Shown here in pieces: positions 45,218 through 53,102 of a DNA stretch of 64,000 nt (the first letter of the stretch is position 1; each line of letters opens with the position of its first letter). Location: NCBI GenBank assembly GCA_000955875.1, contig JYOE01000029.1:1-64000 (forward strand), in the 5' to 3' direction. Origin of the DNA: Terrabacter sp. 28 (GTDB lineage: Bacteria > Actinomycetota > Actinomycetes > Actinomycetales > Dermatophilaceae). The notes beneath the pieces are model-generated. The model was given only the letters and a program-made list of their open reading frames with translations. It did not search any database and was not told where the DNA came from. A program made the translations under genes and the position numbers.

Positions 45218-45958
45218 ATGAAGCCGCTCCAGCGACACCTCACGTCCCCGCTCACGCTGCTCGCCCTCGGCGCCGTGCTCGTCACCGGCGCCTGCGGGCA
45301 GGCGAGCCCGTCCGAGAGTGCAGCCACACCTGCGGGTGGCGGCGCACCGGCGAGCTCGACGCCGGCGGCTGGCACGGCAGGCGGGTCCGGGCCGGCGAAG
45401 CAGACCGTGACCGCGGGAGGCGTGCGCCTCGAGGCGGAGATGGCACCGGGCGGGGCAGGCATCGCGGCCAGCCCGGGCCTCCTCGTCGACTACTCCCTGA
45501 CCAACACCGGCTCGAAGCCCCTCGTCGCCTACGACGTCGTGCCCGCTGACCTCGGCAGCGCGACCCTCCCAAAGGACGTCGACCCGCAGCACGCCTGGGT
45601 CTACGTCGAGTCGGGGGTGCTGCGCCTCAGCAAGCAGGGCTTCGCGACCGCGCCGGACGTGCGGTTCGCGGCCGCCCCGGTGATGGGCGGGCACACCATC
45701 GCGCCCGGTGCCACGGTCACGGGCAAGGCGTATGCCGCCACGCCTCCGAAGCTCGACGTGCCCGGTAGGTCGTTCGAGGCCCCCCGAACCCTCGTCGACC
45801 CGGCCGTGAAGCAGTGGCAGCTGTGCATCCAGGTCGACGACCGCGCCGCGCAGGCTCGGCCCTCTGCCGTCGGGGGCGGCGTCGTCGAGGTGGCGTCGAT
45901 GGCTCCCGAGGGCGACCAGCTCGTGTGCACCCAGCCTGCGATGATCCCCGTCTCCTGA
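45218..45958 (+). CDS. Putative lipoprotein of unknown function
   Basis: The 246-residue precursor has a signal ending in lipobox LVTGAC near 22-27, a Ser/Pro/Gly-rich linker to about 60 and a beta-rich domain with VDYSLTNTGSKPLVAYDVVP near 91-110. That resembles extracellular immunoglobulin-like domains of copper- or protease-associated lipoproteins, but I cannot assign it to a family. It is 61 bases behind the glycosylase. Confidence 0.7.
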   Translation: MKPLQRHLTSPLTLLALGAVLVTGACGQASPSESAATPAGGGAPASSTPAAGTAGGSGPAKQTVTAGGVRLEAEMAPGGAGIAASPGLLVDYSLTNTGSKPLVAYDVVPADLGSATLPKDVDPQHAWVYVESGVLRLSKQGFATAPDVRFAAAPVMGGHTIAPGATVTGKAYAATPPKLDVPGRSFEAPRTLVDPAVKQWQLCIQVDDRAAQARPSAVGGGVVEVASMAPEGDQLVCTQPAMIPVS

Positions 45959-45973
45959 CGAGGGCTCGAACCG

Positions 45974-46648
45974 TCAGGTCCGCCGGTCGGTCGCCAGCCC
46001 GGCCTCGACCCGGGCCACCGCCCGGCGGCTGCTCGCGAGGTGGTCGCGGAACTCGGCCGCCGCGCGCGCCGCGTCGCGGGACCCGAGCGCCGCCACGATC
46101 GCCCGGTGCTCGGCGATGATCTCGCCCGGTTCGGCGTGCTGGTTGAGCAGCCATGCCATGCGGCCCGCGACCGGCTCGATGATCGAGGTGAGCACGCGGC
46201 TGTCGGCGAGCTCGACGAGGGCGGCGTGGAAGTCGGCGTTGCAGCGCACCGCATCACCCGACCGTCCCGCGGCGAGGTGGGCCTCGGCCGTGCCGACGAG
46301 GTCGTCGAGGCGCGTCAGGCCGTCGTCGTCGAGCACGTCGACGAGCCGGTGGGAGAGCACGCCCTCGAGCGCCTCCCGCACCGCGAAGAGCATGGCGACG
46401 TCGTCGGGGTCCAAGCGGCGCACGACCATGCCGCGCGTGGCCCGTTCCTCGAGGAAGCCTTCACGCTCGAGGGTGCGCAGCGCCTCGCGCACGGGCACCC
46501 GGGACACACCGAGCTGCTCGGCGACGTGACGCTCGACGAGTCGCGTCCCGGGCGCGAGGTCGCCGGTGACGATGCGTTCGCGCAACGTCTGGGTGACCGA
46601 TCCGCGCAGCGAGACGGCGTGCTCCGCATGTTCCTCACCGGTAGGCAT
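45974..46648 (-). CDS. GntR transcriptional regulator (FCD subfamily)
   Basis: This 224-residue protein has an N-terminal winged helix (LRERIVTGDLAPGTRLVERH near 18-37, then SRVPVREALRTLEREGFL) and an FCD effector domain with metal-binding positions (NADFHAALVEL near 135 and AEHRAIVAAL near 178). ATG at 46648 follows GAGAGGAG. A further upstream in-frame start would run through the operator and is rejected. It is divergent from the amidohydrolase gene, and two perfect palindromes between them are its likely sites. Confidence 0.9.
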   Translation of the reverse strand: MPTGEEHAEHAVSLRGSVTQTLRERIVTGDLAPGTRLVERHVAEQLGVSRVPVREALRTLEREGFLEERATRGMVVRRLDPDDVAMLFAVREALEGVLSHRLVDVLDDDGLTRLDDLVGTAEAHLAAGRSGDAVRCNADFHAALVELADSRVLTSIIEPVAGRMAWLLNQHAEPGEIIAEHRAIVAALGSRDAARAAAEFRDHLASSRRAVARVEAGLATDRRT

Positions 46649-46665
46649 TGACGCTCCTCTCGGGT

Positions 46666-46690
46666 TTGGTATACCAAATTGGTATACCAA
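46666..46690. promoter_or_regulatory. Tandem GntR operator (two TTGGTATACCAA palindromes)
   Basis: Two identical perfect 12-base palindromes lie at 46666-46677 and 46679-46690, separated by one base, so their centres are 13 bases apart. GTATAC-centred palindromes are typical FCD-type GntR operators. They occupy the 81-base gap between the GntR and amidohydrolase start codons and would control both. Confidence 0.85.
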
Positions 46691-46729
46691 ACCTGCTCAC
46701 CGCTGAGCGTATCCCCTGGAGGTCTCCCC

Positions 46730-48064
46730 ATGTGCCTGCACGACCACGACGCCGTCACGACTCCTCCGCCCTCGGGCCTGTCCCGGCGCGGCGTCCTCGG
46801 GGGCGCCGCGCTCCTCGCCGGTCTGGGTGCCGCCGGGGTCGCCGCAGCCGCGCCCGCCGGTGCCGCCGGGCACGGGGGTGACGCCCCGGGTCGTGTCGGG
46901 TCGCTCCGTCCGACCGCGGCCCCGCCGCTCGTGGTCGAGGGAGGCTCGGTCGTCGACCCGCTCACCGGGCACGTCGTCGAGGACGGCGTGGTCGTCCTGC
47001 GCGAGGGCAAGGTGCTCGCGGTCGGCAGCCGGGACGCCACCCGCCGCGCCGTCGCCGACGTCGGCTCGGCCGCGCGCCACATCGAGGCGAGCGGCCGCTG
47101 GGTGGTGCCGGGCCTCGTCGACGTGCACGTCCACGCCAACGCGCTCGCGGACGTGCGGGCCCTCGTGCACGCCGGCGCGACCTCCGTGCGCAGCGGGTCG
47201 TCCACCTTCTACCAGGACGTCGCCATGCGGTCGCTGCCCGACTACGCGCCGGGACTCGCGCCCCGCATGCGCGCGGCCGGCATCTTCGTCTCGCCGCAGC
47301 TCGGCGACTCGGCCCTCGCCGACCCCGACCTCGCGCCCTTGGCCGCCCTGCCCGGTGGAGTCACCTCGACCGTCGACATCGCCCACGTCACGAAGGTCAA
47401 CGTCGCCCGCGGCGTCGACGTGGTCAAGACCCGCGCCAACCCCCGCGCCGGGCTCGCCGAGCAGGACCCGACCGAGCTCGTCTACGACCGCGAGCAGCTC
47501 TCGGCCGTCGTGCGCGCCGCGAGCGGTCGTCCCGTCCTCTGCCACGCGTACAGCGAAGAGGGCATCGACGGAGCGGTGCGCGCGGGCGTGCGCAGCATCG
47601 AGCACGGTGTCTTCGTCGGCGACGCGACCATCTCCGAGATGGCCCGCCGCGGCACCCACTTCACCCCGACGATGGCTGCGATCACCGGCATGATCGGCTC
47701 GAGCAACCCGGTGCTGGACGCGCGCGGCCGGGCCTACACGCCGGTGCTGCAGGCCGCCGTGCGCGAGGCGCACGAGCGCGGGGTCACGATCGTCGCCGGC
47801 ACCGACTCGTTCGGCACCGACGTCGACCCCATCGGCTCGGAGGTGCGCCTGCTCGTCGAGGCCGGCCTCAGCCACCTCGAGGCGCTGCGCGCCGCGACGA
47901 CGTATGCCGCCCGCCTCCTCGGCTGGTCGCGGCAGGCGGGGCGGCTCGTGCCCGGAGCCTTCGCCGACGTCGTCGTGGTCGACGCCAACCCGCTGGAGGT
48001 CGCCGACGCGCTGGAGCAGGTGCGCGTCGTCGTCGCGCAGGGCGCGGTCGTGCGCGGGTCCTGA
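46730..48064 (+). CDS. Tat-exported amidohydrolase
   Basis: This 444-residue protein carries a Tat-type signal (SRRGVLGGAALLAGLGAAG near 18-36) and a metal-dependent amidohydrolase domain. Metal ligands appear in DVHVHAN near 130, in a Lys-containing VVKTRANP near 230, in LCHAYSEEG near 264, in SIEHGV near 288 and in AGTDSFGTD near 357. It resembles prolidase/imidazolonepropionase-like enzymes, so it may hydrolyse a dipeptide, amide or cyclic substrate outside the membrane. ATG at 46730 follows GGAGG. It is very probably controlled by the divergent GntR protein. Confidence 0.85.
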   Translation: MCLHDHDAVTTPPPSGLSRRGVLGGAALLAGLGAAGVAAAAPAGAAGHGGDAPGRVGSLRPTAAPPLVVEGGSVVDPLTGHVVEDGVVVLREGKVLAVGSRDATRRAVADVGSAARHIEASGRWVVPGLVDVHVHANALADVRALVHAGATSVRSGSSTFYQDVAMRSLPDYAPGLAPRMRAAGIFVSPQLGDSALADPDLAPLAALPGGVTSTVDIAHVTKVNVARGVDVVKTRANPRAGLAEQDPTELVYDREQLSAVVRAASGRPVLCHAYSEEGIDGAVRAGVRSIEHGVFVGDATISEMARRGTHFTPTMAAITGMIGSSNPVLDARGRAYTPVLQAAVREAHERGVTIVAGTDSFGTDVDPIGSEVRLLVEAGLSHLEALRAATTYAARLLGWSRQAGRLVPGAFADVVVVDANPLEVADALEQVRVVVAQGAVVRGS

Positions 48065-48084
48065 GGGCCGGTGCCGGGCGGGCG

Positions 48085-48597
48085 TCAGAAGTGCATGAAC
48101 ATGCGGCCGCCGCCCAGCGCGCCCAGGCAGCTGAAGAGCAGGGCCGAGCCCGGCCAGATGGCGGCGGCGACGAGACACCACGTCTTGGCGGCGCGCGCGG
48201 CCTTCTCCGCGCCGATCCAGTCGCCCTGTGCCCAGCGCGGCTTCACCTGGAGCGACTTGACGACCGCGACGATGCCGAGCGGCATGAAGCAGAAGATCGC
48301 GCACACGACCGCCCAGCCGAAATAGGTCGTCGGGGGAGGCCCGACGCGCGGCGGCCCTGCCCAGGGCGGCGTGACGGCATACGGCAGGGGCGGCGCCGGC
48401 GGGACGGCAGGCGGCACAGGGTCAGCGCCCGTCGACGGACCGCTCGCCTGCGGCAGCGGGGTCGTGGGCGAGCCCGGGGTCGTGGGCGAGCCCGGGGTCG
48501 TCGGCCCGTCGAGCTGCGGGAGCCAGGCCGACCAGGAGTCCTGCGTGGGGTCCGGGGCGTCCGGGTCGCGCTCCCGGTCGCGGTCGTGCTCGTTCAT
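48085..48597 (-). CDS. CD225/dispanin-like membrane protein
   Basis: The N-terminal half (about 1-95) of this 170-residue protein is Pro-rich and contains a GSPTTP repeat. The C-terminal half has two membrane segments, YFGWAVVCAIFCFMPLGIVA near 94 and CLVAAAIWPGSALLFSC near 140, with KPRWAQGDWIGAEKAARAAK between them. This matches the CD225/TM4SF-like two-helix family of unknown function in bacteria. Its ATG overlaps the rhodanese stop (TGATG). Confidence 0.7.
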   Translation of the reverse strand: MNEHDRDRERDPDAPDPTQDSWSAWLPQLDGPTTPGSPTTPGSPTTPLPQASGPSTGADPVPPAVPPAPPLPYAVTPPWAGPPRVGPPPTTYFGWAVVCAIFCFMPLGIVAVVKSLQVKPRWAQGDWIGAEKAARAAKTWCLVAAAIWPGSALLFSCLGALGGGRMFMHF

Positions 48598-48917
48598 CAG
48601 ATGATGTTCGGCTCGCCGTCGGCCGAGAGCTGCTTGCCGGCACGCTGCCACTCGAGCATGCCGCCCTCGACGTTGGCGACGTCGTAGCCCTGGTGGACGA
48701 GCCACTGGACGGCGCGAGCCGAGCGGCCGCCCATGCGGCAGACGACGCCGACGGTGTCGTCGGTCTCGGGCAGCTCGTGCAGACGGCTCGGCAGCTCACC
48801 GAGCGGGATGTGGATGGCGTTGGGGGCGTGGCCCGCGGCCCACTCGTCGTCCTCGCGGACGTCGACGAGGACGGCGTCGTCGGGCAGCGCGGAGACAGTG
48901 GTCGTGGGAATGCTCAT
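48597..48917 (-). CDS. Single-domain rhodanese
   Basis: This 106-residue protein has LVDVREDDEWAAGHAPNAIH near 18-37 and the catalytic Cys loop VCRMGGRSARA near 61-71. It probably transfers sulfur from thiosulfate or persulfides or acts in sulfur trafficking. The ATG follows AAGGA. The downstream membrane protein gene overlaps its stop by one base. Confidence 0.88.
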   Translation of the reverse strand: MSIPTTTVSALPDDAVLVDVREDDEWAAGHAPNAIHIPLGELPSRLHELPETDDTVGVVCRMGGRSARAVQWLVHQGYDVANVEGGMLEWQRAGKQLSADGEPNII

Positions 48918-48963
48918 GTCCTTATCGTGACACGGAGTCCGGGAGGAACATCCGGGAGGAACA

Positions 48964-49953
48964 TCACGCGCGGCGCGAGGCGAGGGTGTTGAGCACCGCG
49001 GCCGCCTCTGCGGCGTCGTCGACGGTGACGACGACGGGCGGCTCGCCGATGCGCTCGACGACGAGGGCCTCGCCGGACCGCGTGACGAAGCCACGGGTGC
49101 CGTCCTTGCCGATGCGCCAGCCGTACCCGCCGAACTCACGCAGCGGCGACACCGTGCCGGTGCGGGCCTCCGCGACCCGATCGAGCGGCACCCGGCTCCA
49201 CGTGAGGAAGAGGCTCGTGACGCGCAGCCCCTCGGCGTCGACGACGACCCGCGCCGAACCGGTGAGCACGAGCAGCGCGACGATGCCGACGGCGAGGAGG
49301 AGCAGCCACGGCATCCCGAGGACGGCGACGACGAGCAGCGGCGTGACCGCGAGGAGCACGACGAGCAGGATGCCGACGTCGGGCAGTGCCGCGTGCCCCG
49401 TCCAGGCGACGCGGGTGGTGTCGGGCACGTCGAGCCGCACCGCACCGGCGGGCACGGGTCGCGGCGTGCCGTCGAGGGCGGGGGGCCTCAGGCGTCCCCA
49501 GCGCCAGAGCCCGACGCCCACGACGGCGGCCAGCACGAGGGTGGGGAGGAGCCAGCTCACCGGGAAGGCCTGTGCCACCTCACCGGGTCGCTGCGACGTG
49601 AGGCTGCCGAAGAGCAGGCCGCCGAGGAAGACGGCGACCGCTCCGCCGAAACCGGCGAGCGGGCCGCGCGCGCTCGGGTGCCACGCCGCGCCGATGACGA
49701 CGAAGACCAGCGGGAGCAGCGCCGTCATCACCGACGCGGTGACCGCGGCCTCGGTCAGCGACGCGAAACGGTCGGGTCGGCCGCTCGTGCCCCAGTGCAC
49801 GGCGACGCGCTCGGGCAGACGGTCGCGCACGGCATACGTGAGCAGGAGGCCGGCGACGGTGAGCACCGGCCCGACGAGGGCGCTCGCGACGAGGGCGTGG
49901 GTCGGTCGCCGGTCGGCGCCGGCGGAGGCGCTCGTGGCGGCTGGCGTGGTCAT
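48964..49953 (-). CDS. DUF1648-containing membrane protein
   Basis: The N-terminal part of this 329-residue protein contains a DUF1648-like stretch (LPERVAVHWGTSGRPDRFAS near 47-66). Around six hydrophobic segments follow. The C-terminal cytoplasmic part (about 240-329) looks like a PH-type or bPH domain (VVDAEGLRVTS, GYGWRIGKDGTRGFVTRSGE). It is encoded four bases overlapping with an upstream YtrA-type GntR regulator, a common pairing for such membrane proteins. Function unknown. Confidence 0.78.
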   Translation of the reverse strand: MTTPAATSASAGADRRPTHALVASALVGPVLTVAGLLLTYAVRDRLPERVAVHWGTSGRPDRFASLTEAAVTASVMTALLPLVFVVIGAAWHPSARGPLAGFGGAVAVFLGGLLFGSLTSQRPGEVAQAFPVSWLLPTLVLAAVVGVGLWRWGRLRPPALDGTPRPVPAGAVRLDVPDTTRVAWTGHAALPDVGILLVVLLAVTPLLVVAVLGMPWLLLLAVGIVALLVLTGSARVVVDAEGLRVTSLFLTWSRVPLDRVAEARTGTVSPLREFGGYGWRIGKDGTRGFVTRSGEALVVERIGEPPVVVTVDDAAEAAAVLNTLASRRA

Positions 49954-50306
49954 CGCTGGAACTCGCTCTCGATCAGTCGGGTGAGGTCGGTGGGGGTGGT
50001 GCCGGTGAGGCGGGCCTCCGCGACGAGATCGGCGACGAGGGAGCGCAGCCGCGCGTCGCCGGCGGGGTCAGTGGCCGTGACGACGGCGCCCCGCCCGCGG
50101 CGTAGGTCGATGAGGCCCTCGTCACGCAGCGTCTGGTACGCGCGCAGCACGGTGTGGAGGTTGACGTCGAGCACGCCCGCGACCTCCTTCGCGGAGGGCA
50201 GCCGGTCGCCGCGCTCGAGCCGCCCGTCCGCCATCTCACGGCGCACGCACGCCGCGACCTGGACGTGCAGAGGCGTGCTCGAGGTCGGGTCCACCTGCCA
50301 CAACAT
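49950..50306 (-). CDS. YtrA-subfamily GntR regulator
   Basis: This 118-residue protein is little more than a winged helix (HVQVAACVRREMADGRLERG near 13-32, LPSAKEVAGVLDVNLHTVLR near 35-54) plus a short dimerisation tail, as in YtrA-type GntR regulators. Its gene overlaps the DUF1648 gene, which it probably regulates. The ATG at 50306 has a GATAAT box six bases upstream, which makes the transcript leaderless. Confidence 0.85.
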   Translation of the reverse strand: MLWQVDPTSSTPLHVQVAACVRREMADGRLERGDRLPSAKEVAGVLDVNLHTVLRAYQTLRDEGLIDLRRGRGAVVTATDPAGDARLRSLVADLVAEARLTGTTPTDLTRLIESEFQR

Positions 50307-50312
50307 AATTTG

Positions 50313-50342
50313 ATTATCACTAGAACTATGCCGTGTTTGCAA
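50313..50342 (-). promoter_or_regulatory. Promoter of the YtrA-type gene, leaderless
   Basis: On the minus strand TTGCAA (-35, 50337-50342) and GATAAT (-10, 50313-50318) are 18 bases apart, and the -10 ends six bases before the ATG. This is the best-formed promoter in the window and lies in an AT-rich patch. Confidence 0.65.
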
Positions 50343-50347
50343 GCCAC

Positions 50348-50353
50348 TAGGGT
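50348..50353 (+). promoter_or_regulatory. -10 box of a leaderless promoter (pdxY)
   Basis: TAGGGT lies six bases before the GTG start at 50360. Confidence 0.5.
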
Positions 50354-50359
50354 GAGCGG

Positions 50360-51208
50360 GTGAAGATCCTGTCGATCCAGTCCCACGTCGCCTACGGCCA
50401 CGCCGGCAACTCGGCCGCGGTCTTCCCGCTGCAGCGGCTCGGCCACGAGGTCTACCCCGTGCTCACGGTGACCTTCAGCAACCACACGGGCTACGGCTCG
50501 ACGCGGGGGCCGCTCATCGCGCCGGCCGACGTCGCCGCGGTCATCGACGGCGTCGAGGAGCGTGGCGCCTTCCCCGCCATCGACGCCGTGCTGTCGGGCT
50601 ACCAGGGCGCCGAGTCGGTCGGCGAGGTCGTGCTCGACGCCGTCGCCCGCGTCAAGGAGGCCAACCCGGCCGCCGTCTACTGCTGCGACCCCGTCATGGG
50701 TGACGTCGGCCGCGGCTTCTTCGTGCGCGAGGGCATCCCCGAGTACATGCGCGACCACGTCGTGCCGAAGGCCGACATCGTCACGCCCAACCAGTTCGAG
50801 CTCGAGTTCCTCGTCGGTCGCGAGGTGACGACACAGGCCGACCTCGTCGCGGCCGCGCGGGAGCTCGTCGCCCGCGGGCCGCGCGTCGTGCTCGTCACCT
50901 CGGCGCTGACGTCCGACACTCCCGAGGGCTCGATCCAGATGGCCTGCGTGACCGCCGACGACGCGTGGCTCGTCACGACGCCGATGCTGCCGATGACGGT
51001 GCGCGGTGGCGGCGACGTGACCGCCGCGGTGTTCCTCGCGCACTTCCTCACCGACGGCCCGCAGGTGGCGCTGAGCCGCACGGCGGCCACCATGTTCGCC
51101 GTCCTCGAGCGCACCCACGCCAGCGGCTCGGACGAGATGCTGCTCGTCGCCGAGCAGGAGGCCATCGCCGCTCCCGACGAAGTCTTCGAAATCTCGGCGA
51201 TCAGTTGA
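50360..51208 (+). CDS. pdxY: Pyridoxal kinase PdxY
   Basis: This 282-residue ribokinase-fold enzyme has the pyridoxal kinase features: ILSIQSHVAYGHAGNSAAVF at 3-22, SNHTGYGSTRG near 42, DPVMGD near 112 and TPNQFELEFL near 138. The phosphate-binding loop is GGGD near 219, where GTGD is the usual sequence. It phosphorylates pyridoxal, pyridoxine or pyridoxamine. A putative short transcription unit starts at its very end (51205). Confidence 0.9.
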   Translation: MKILSIQSHVAYGHAGNSAAVFPLQRLGHEVYPVLTVTFSNHTGYGSTRGPLIAPADVAAVIDGVEERGAFPAIDAVLSGYQGAESVGEVVLDAVARVKEANPAAVYCCDPVMGDVGRGFFVREGIPEYMRDHVVPKADIVTPNQFELEFLVGREVTTQADLVAAARELVARGPRVVLVTSALTSDTPEGSIQMACVTADDAWLVTTPMLPMTVRGGGDVTAAVFLAHFLTDGPQVALSRTAATMFAVLERTHASGSDEMLLVAEQEAIAAPDEVFEISAIS

Positions 51209-51235
51209 CCTCGACGCCCCGGTGGGCGTTATAGT
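51205..51235 (+). promoter_or_regulatory. Promoter of a possible very short RNA
   Basis: TTGACC (51205-51210) and TATAGT (51230-51235) match -35 and -10 boxes with a 19-base spacer. The -35 overlaps the pdxY stop. The only thing immediately downstream is a strong terminator at 51242. Confidence 0.4.
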
Positions 51236-51241
51236 CGCAAC

Positions 51242-51288
51242 GCGCCGTTCCGCATGACCACCCCTGACCGTGCGGAACGGCGCTTTTT
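51242..51288 (+). terminator. Strong intrinsic terminator
   Basis: GCGCCGTTCCGCA (51242-51254) pairs perfectly with 51271-51283 around a 16-base loop and is followed directly by TTTTT. It is the only hairpin in the window with a proper U-tract. It would end pdxY transcription or a short RNA started at about 51241. Confidence 0.85.
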
Positions 51289-51420
51289 AATGCCCGAATT
51301 CGCTTGAATCCGAATCAAGTCACTTCGGTTCCCGGTCAGACGGTGGGCGGCCCGACCAGAGCCCGCGACGCGCCGATGACGCTCTCTGCGGATGTCTCGG
51401 GTGAGGCGTAGAGAGACGTA

Positions 51421-51426
51421 TAGCCT
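51421..51426 (+). promoter_or_regulatory. -10 box of a leaderless promoter
   Basis: TAGCCT lies six bases before the GTG at 51433 (alternatively TATAGC at 51419-51424, eight bases before). Confidence 0.45.
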
Positions 51427-51432
51427 CCGATC

Positions 51433-52704
51433 GTGGACCCGATCACGAACCCGTACGCCCCGGGCGCGGGCCAGCGCCCGCCCGAGCTCGCCGGACGTGA
51501 CGAGCAGCTGCGCACCTTCGACGTCGTGCTCGAGCGCATCGCCCGCGGCCGGTCCGAGCGGTCCATCGTGCTGACCGGCCTGCGCGGCGTCGGCAAGACG
51601 GTGCTCCTCAACGCGCTGCGCTCCTCGGCCGTGCGCGCCGACTGGGGCACTGGCAAGTTCGAGGCCCGCCCCGACCAGCGGCTGCGCCGACCGCTCGCCG
51701 CCGCCGCCCACCAGGCCGTGCGCGAGCTGGGTCACCCTCGCACTGACGACGTCGACCAGGTGCTCGGCATCATCAAGGCCTTCGCGCTGCGCGAGTCGCC
51801 GAACGGGGCGAAGCTGCGCGACCGGTGGCAGCCCGGCATCGACGTGCCGGCCGTCTCGGGTCGCGCGGACTCCGGCGACGTCGAGATCGACCTGGTCGAG
51901 CTCTTCACCGACATCGGCGGCCTCGCCGCCGACGTCGGCAAGGGCGTCGCCTTCTTCATCGACGAGATGCAGGACCTCGACCCCGAGGACGTCTCGGCCC
52001 TCTGCGCCGCGTGCCACGAGATCTCGCAGTCGGGTCTGCCGGTCATCGTCGTCGGGGCCGGACTGCCACACCTCCCGGCCGTGCTGTCGGCGTCGAAGTC
52101 CTACTCCGAGAGGCTCTTCCGCTACTCGCGCATCGACCGACTGCCGCGCGACGCGGCCGACCACGCCCTCGTCGGTCCCGCCTCCGAGGAGGGCTGTGAC
52201 TTCACTCCCGAGGCCCTCGACGAGATGTATGCCGTCACGGCCGGCTACCCCTACTTCATCCAGGCCTACGGCAAGGTCGTGTGGGACGTCGCCCCGTCGT
52301 CACCGGTGACGGCGCAGGACATCCGCGTCGCCGTGCCCGAGGCCGAGTCGGAGCTCGCCGTGGGCTTCTTCGGCTCGCGCTTCGAGCGGGCCACGCCGGC
52401 GGAGCGCGAGTACCTTCGGGCCATGGCCGACGCCGCGATCGTGAATCCGTCACAGGAACAAGCGGATTCGCGGGGTGACGGTGGGGCGGAACCGGGCGCG
52501 GCGGCATACGACCGCGACGGGGTGCAGGAGCGCGAGGCGGTGCCGACCTCGGCAGTCGCCGACGTGCTCGGCCGCAAGCCCCAGTCGCTCTCGCCGGCCC
52601 GTGACGCCCTCATCAAGAAGGGCCTCATCTACTCCGGCGAGCGCGGCCTCATCGCGTTCACGGTCCCGCACTTCGGGCGCTACCTGCGCACCCAGGGAGT
52701 GTGA
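51433..52704 (+). CDS. AAA+ ATPase, ORC/Cdc6-like (AAA_16 type)
   Basis: This 423-residue protein has ELAGRDEQLRTFDVVLERI at 17-35, Walker A LTGLRGVGKTVLL near 50-62 and Walker B FFIDEMQDLD near 176-185, typical of AAA_16/ORC-like NTPases. A winged-helix segment seems to lie at the C-terminus (SAVADVLGRKPQSLSPARDA near 371-390). A poorly conserved linker (about 338-370, VNPSQEQADSRGDGGAEPG) interrupts it and contains an inverted repeat in DNA. Its cellular role is unknown. Confidence 0.8.
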   Translation: MDPITNPYAPGAGQRPPELAGRDEQLRTFDVVLERIARGRSERSIVLTGLRGVGKTVLLNALRSSAVRADWGTGKFEARPDQRLRRPLAAAAHQAVRELGHPRTDDVDQVLGIIKAFALRESPNGAKLRDRWQPGIDVPAVSGRADSGDVEIDLVELFTDIGGLAADVGKGVAFFIDEMQDLDPEDVSALCAACHEISQSGLPVIVVGAGLPHLPAVLSASKSYSERLFRYSRIDRLPRDAADHALVGPASEEGCDFTPEALDEMYAVTAGYPYFIQAYGKVVWDVAPSSPVTAQDIRVAVPEAESELAVGFFGSRFERATPAEREYLRAMADAAIVNPSQEQADSRGDGGAEPGAAAYDRDGVQEREAVPTSAVADVLGRKPQSLSPARDALIKKGLIYSGERGLIAFTVPHFGRYLRTQGV

Positions 52705-52709
52705 CCCCG

Positions 52710-53102
52710 ATGCAGCTGAAGCTGGAGCTGATCCCGCTGCCGGTCTCGGACGTGGACCGGGCCATCGAGTTCTACGAGGGCACGCTCGGGTTCACCAAGG
52801 ACGTCGACGTGAGTCCTGCCGACGGGGTGCGGGTCGTGCAGCTGACGCCTCCCGGCTCGGGGTGCTCGGTCGGCTTCGGCACGGGCCTCGACGTGTATGC
52901 CGGCGAGCCGGGCAGCATCCGGGGCCTGCACCTCGTCGTCGAGGACATCGAGCAGGCGCGCGCCGAACTGGTCGGCCGCGGCGTGGAGGTCGGCGACATC
53001 CACGACTTCGGCGGTGGCGTGCGCGGCGCCGAGTTCGCCGACCCCGACGGCAACGGCTTCGAGCTGCAGGAGATGGCCTGGCGCAGGGGCGCCGACTACT
53101 AG
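52710..53102 (+). CDS. VOC family (glyoxalase/bleomycin resistance-like) protein
   Basis: This 130-residue single VOC protein has LIPLPVSDVDRAIEFYEGTL near 7-26, GLHLVVEDIEQARAEL near 74 and FADPDGNGFELQEM near 109. Metal ligands typical of active glyoxalases are only partly present. It may bind or modify a small molecule; the substrate is unknown. ATG at 52710 has AGGGAG upstream, so it is preferred to the GTG at 52701. Confidence 0.8.
   Translation: MQLKLELIPLPVSDVDRAIEFYEGTLGFTKDVDVSPADGVRVVQLTPPGSGCSVGFGTGLDVYAGEPGSIRGLHLVVEDIEQARAELVGRGVEVGDIHDFGGGVRGAEFADPDGNGFELQEMAWRRGADY

Noticed and set aside
46649..46690. An upstream in-frame start that would lengthen the GntR protein at 45974
   Set aside because: The extra codons run through the double palindrome operator, and a good ribosome site precedes the ATG at 46648.
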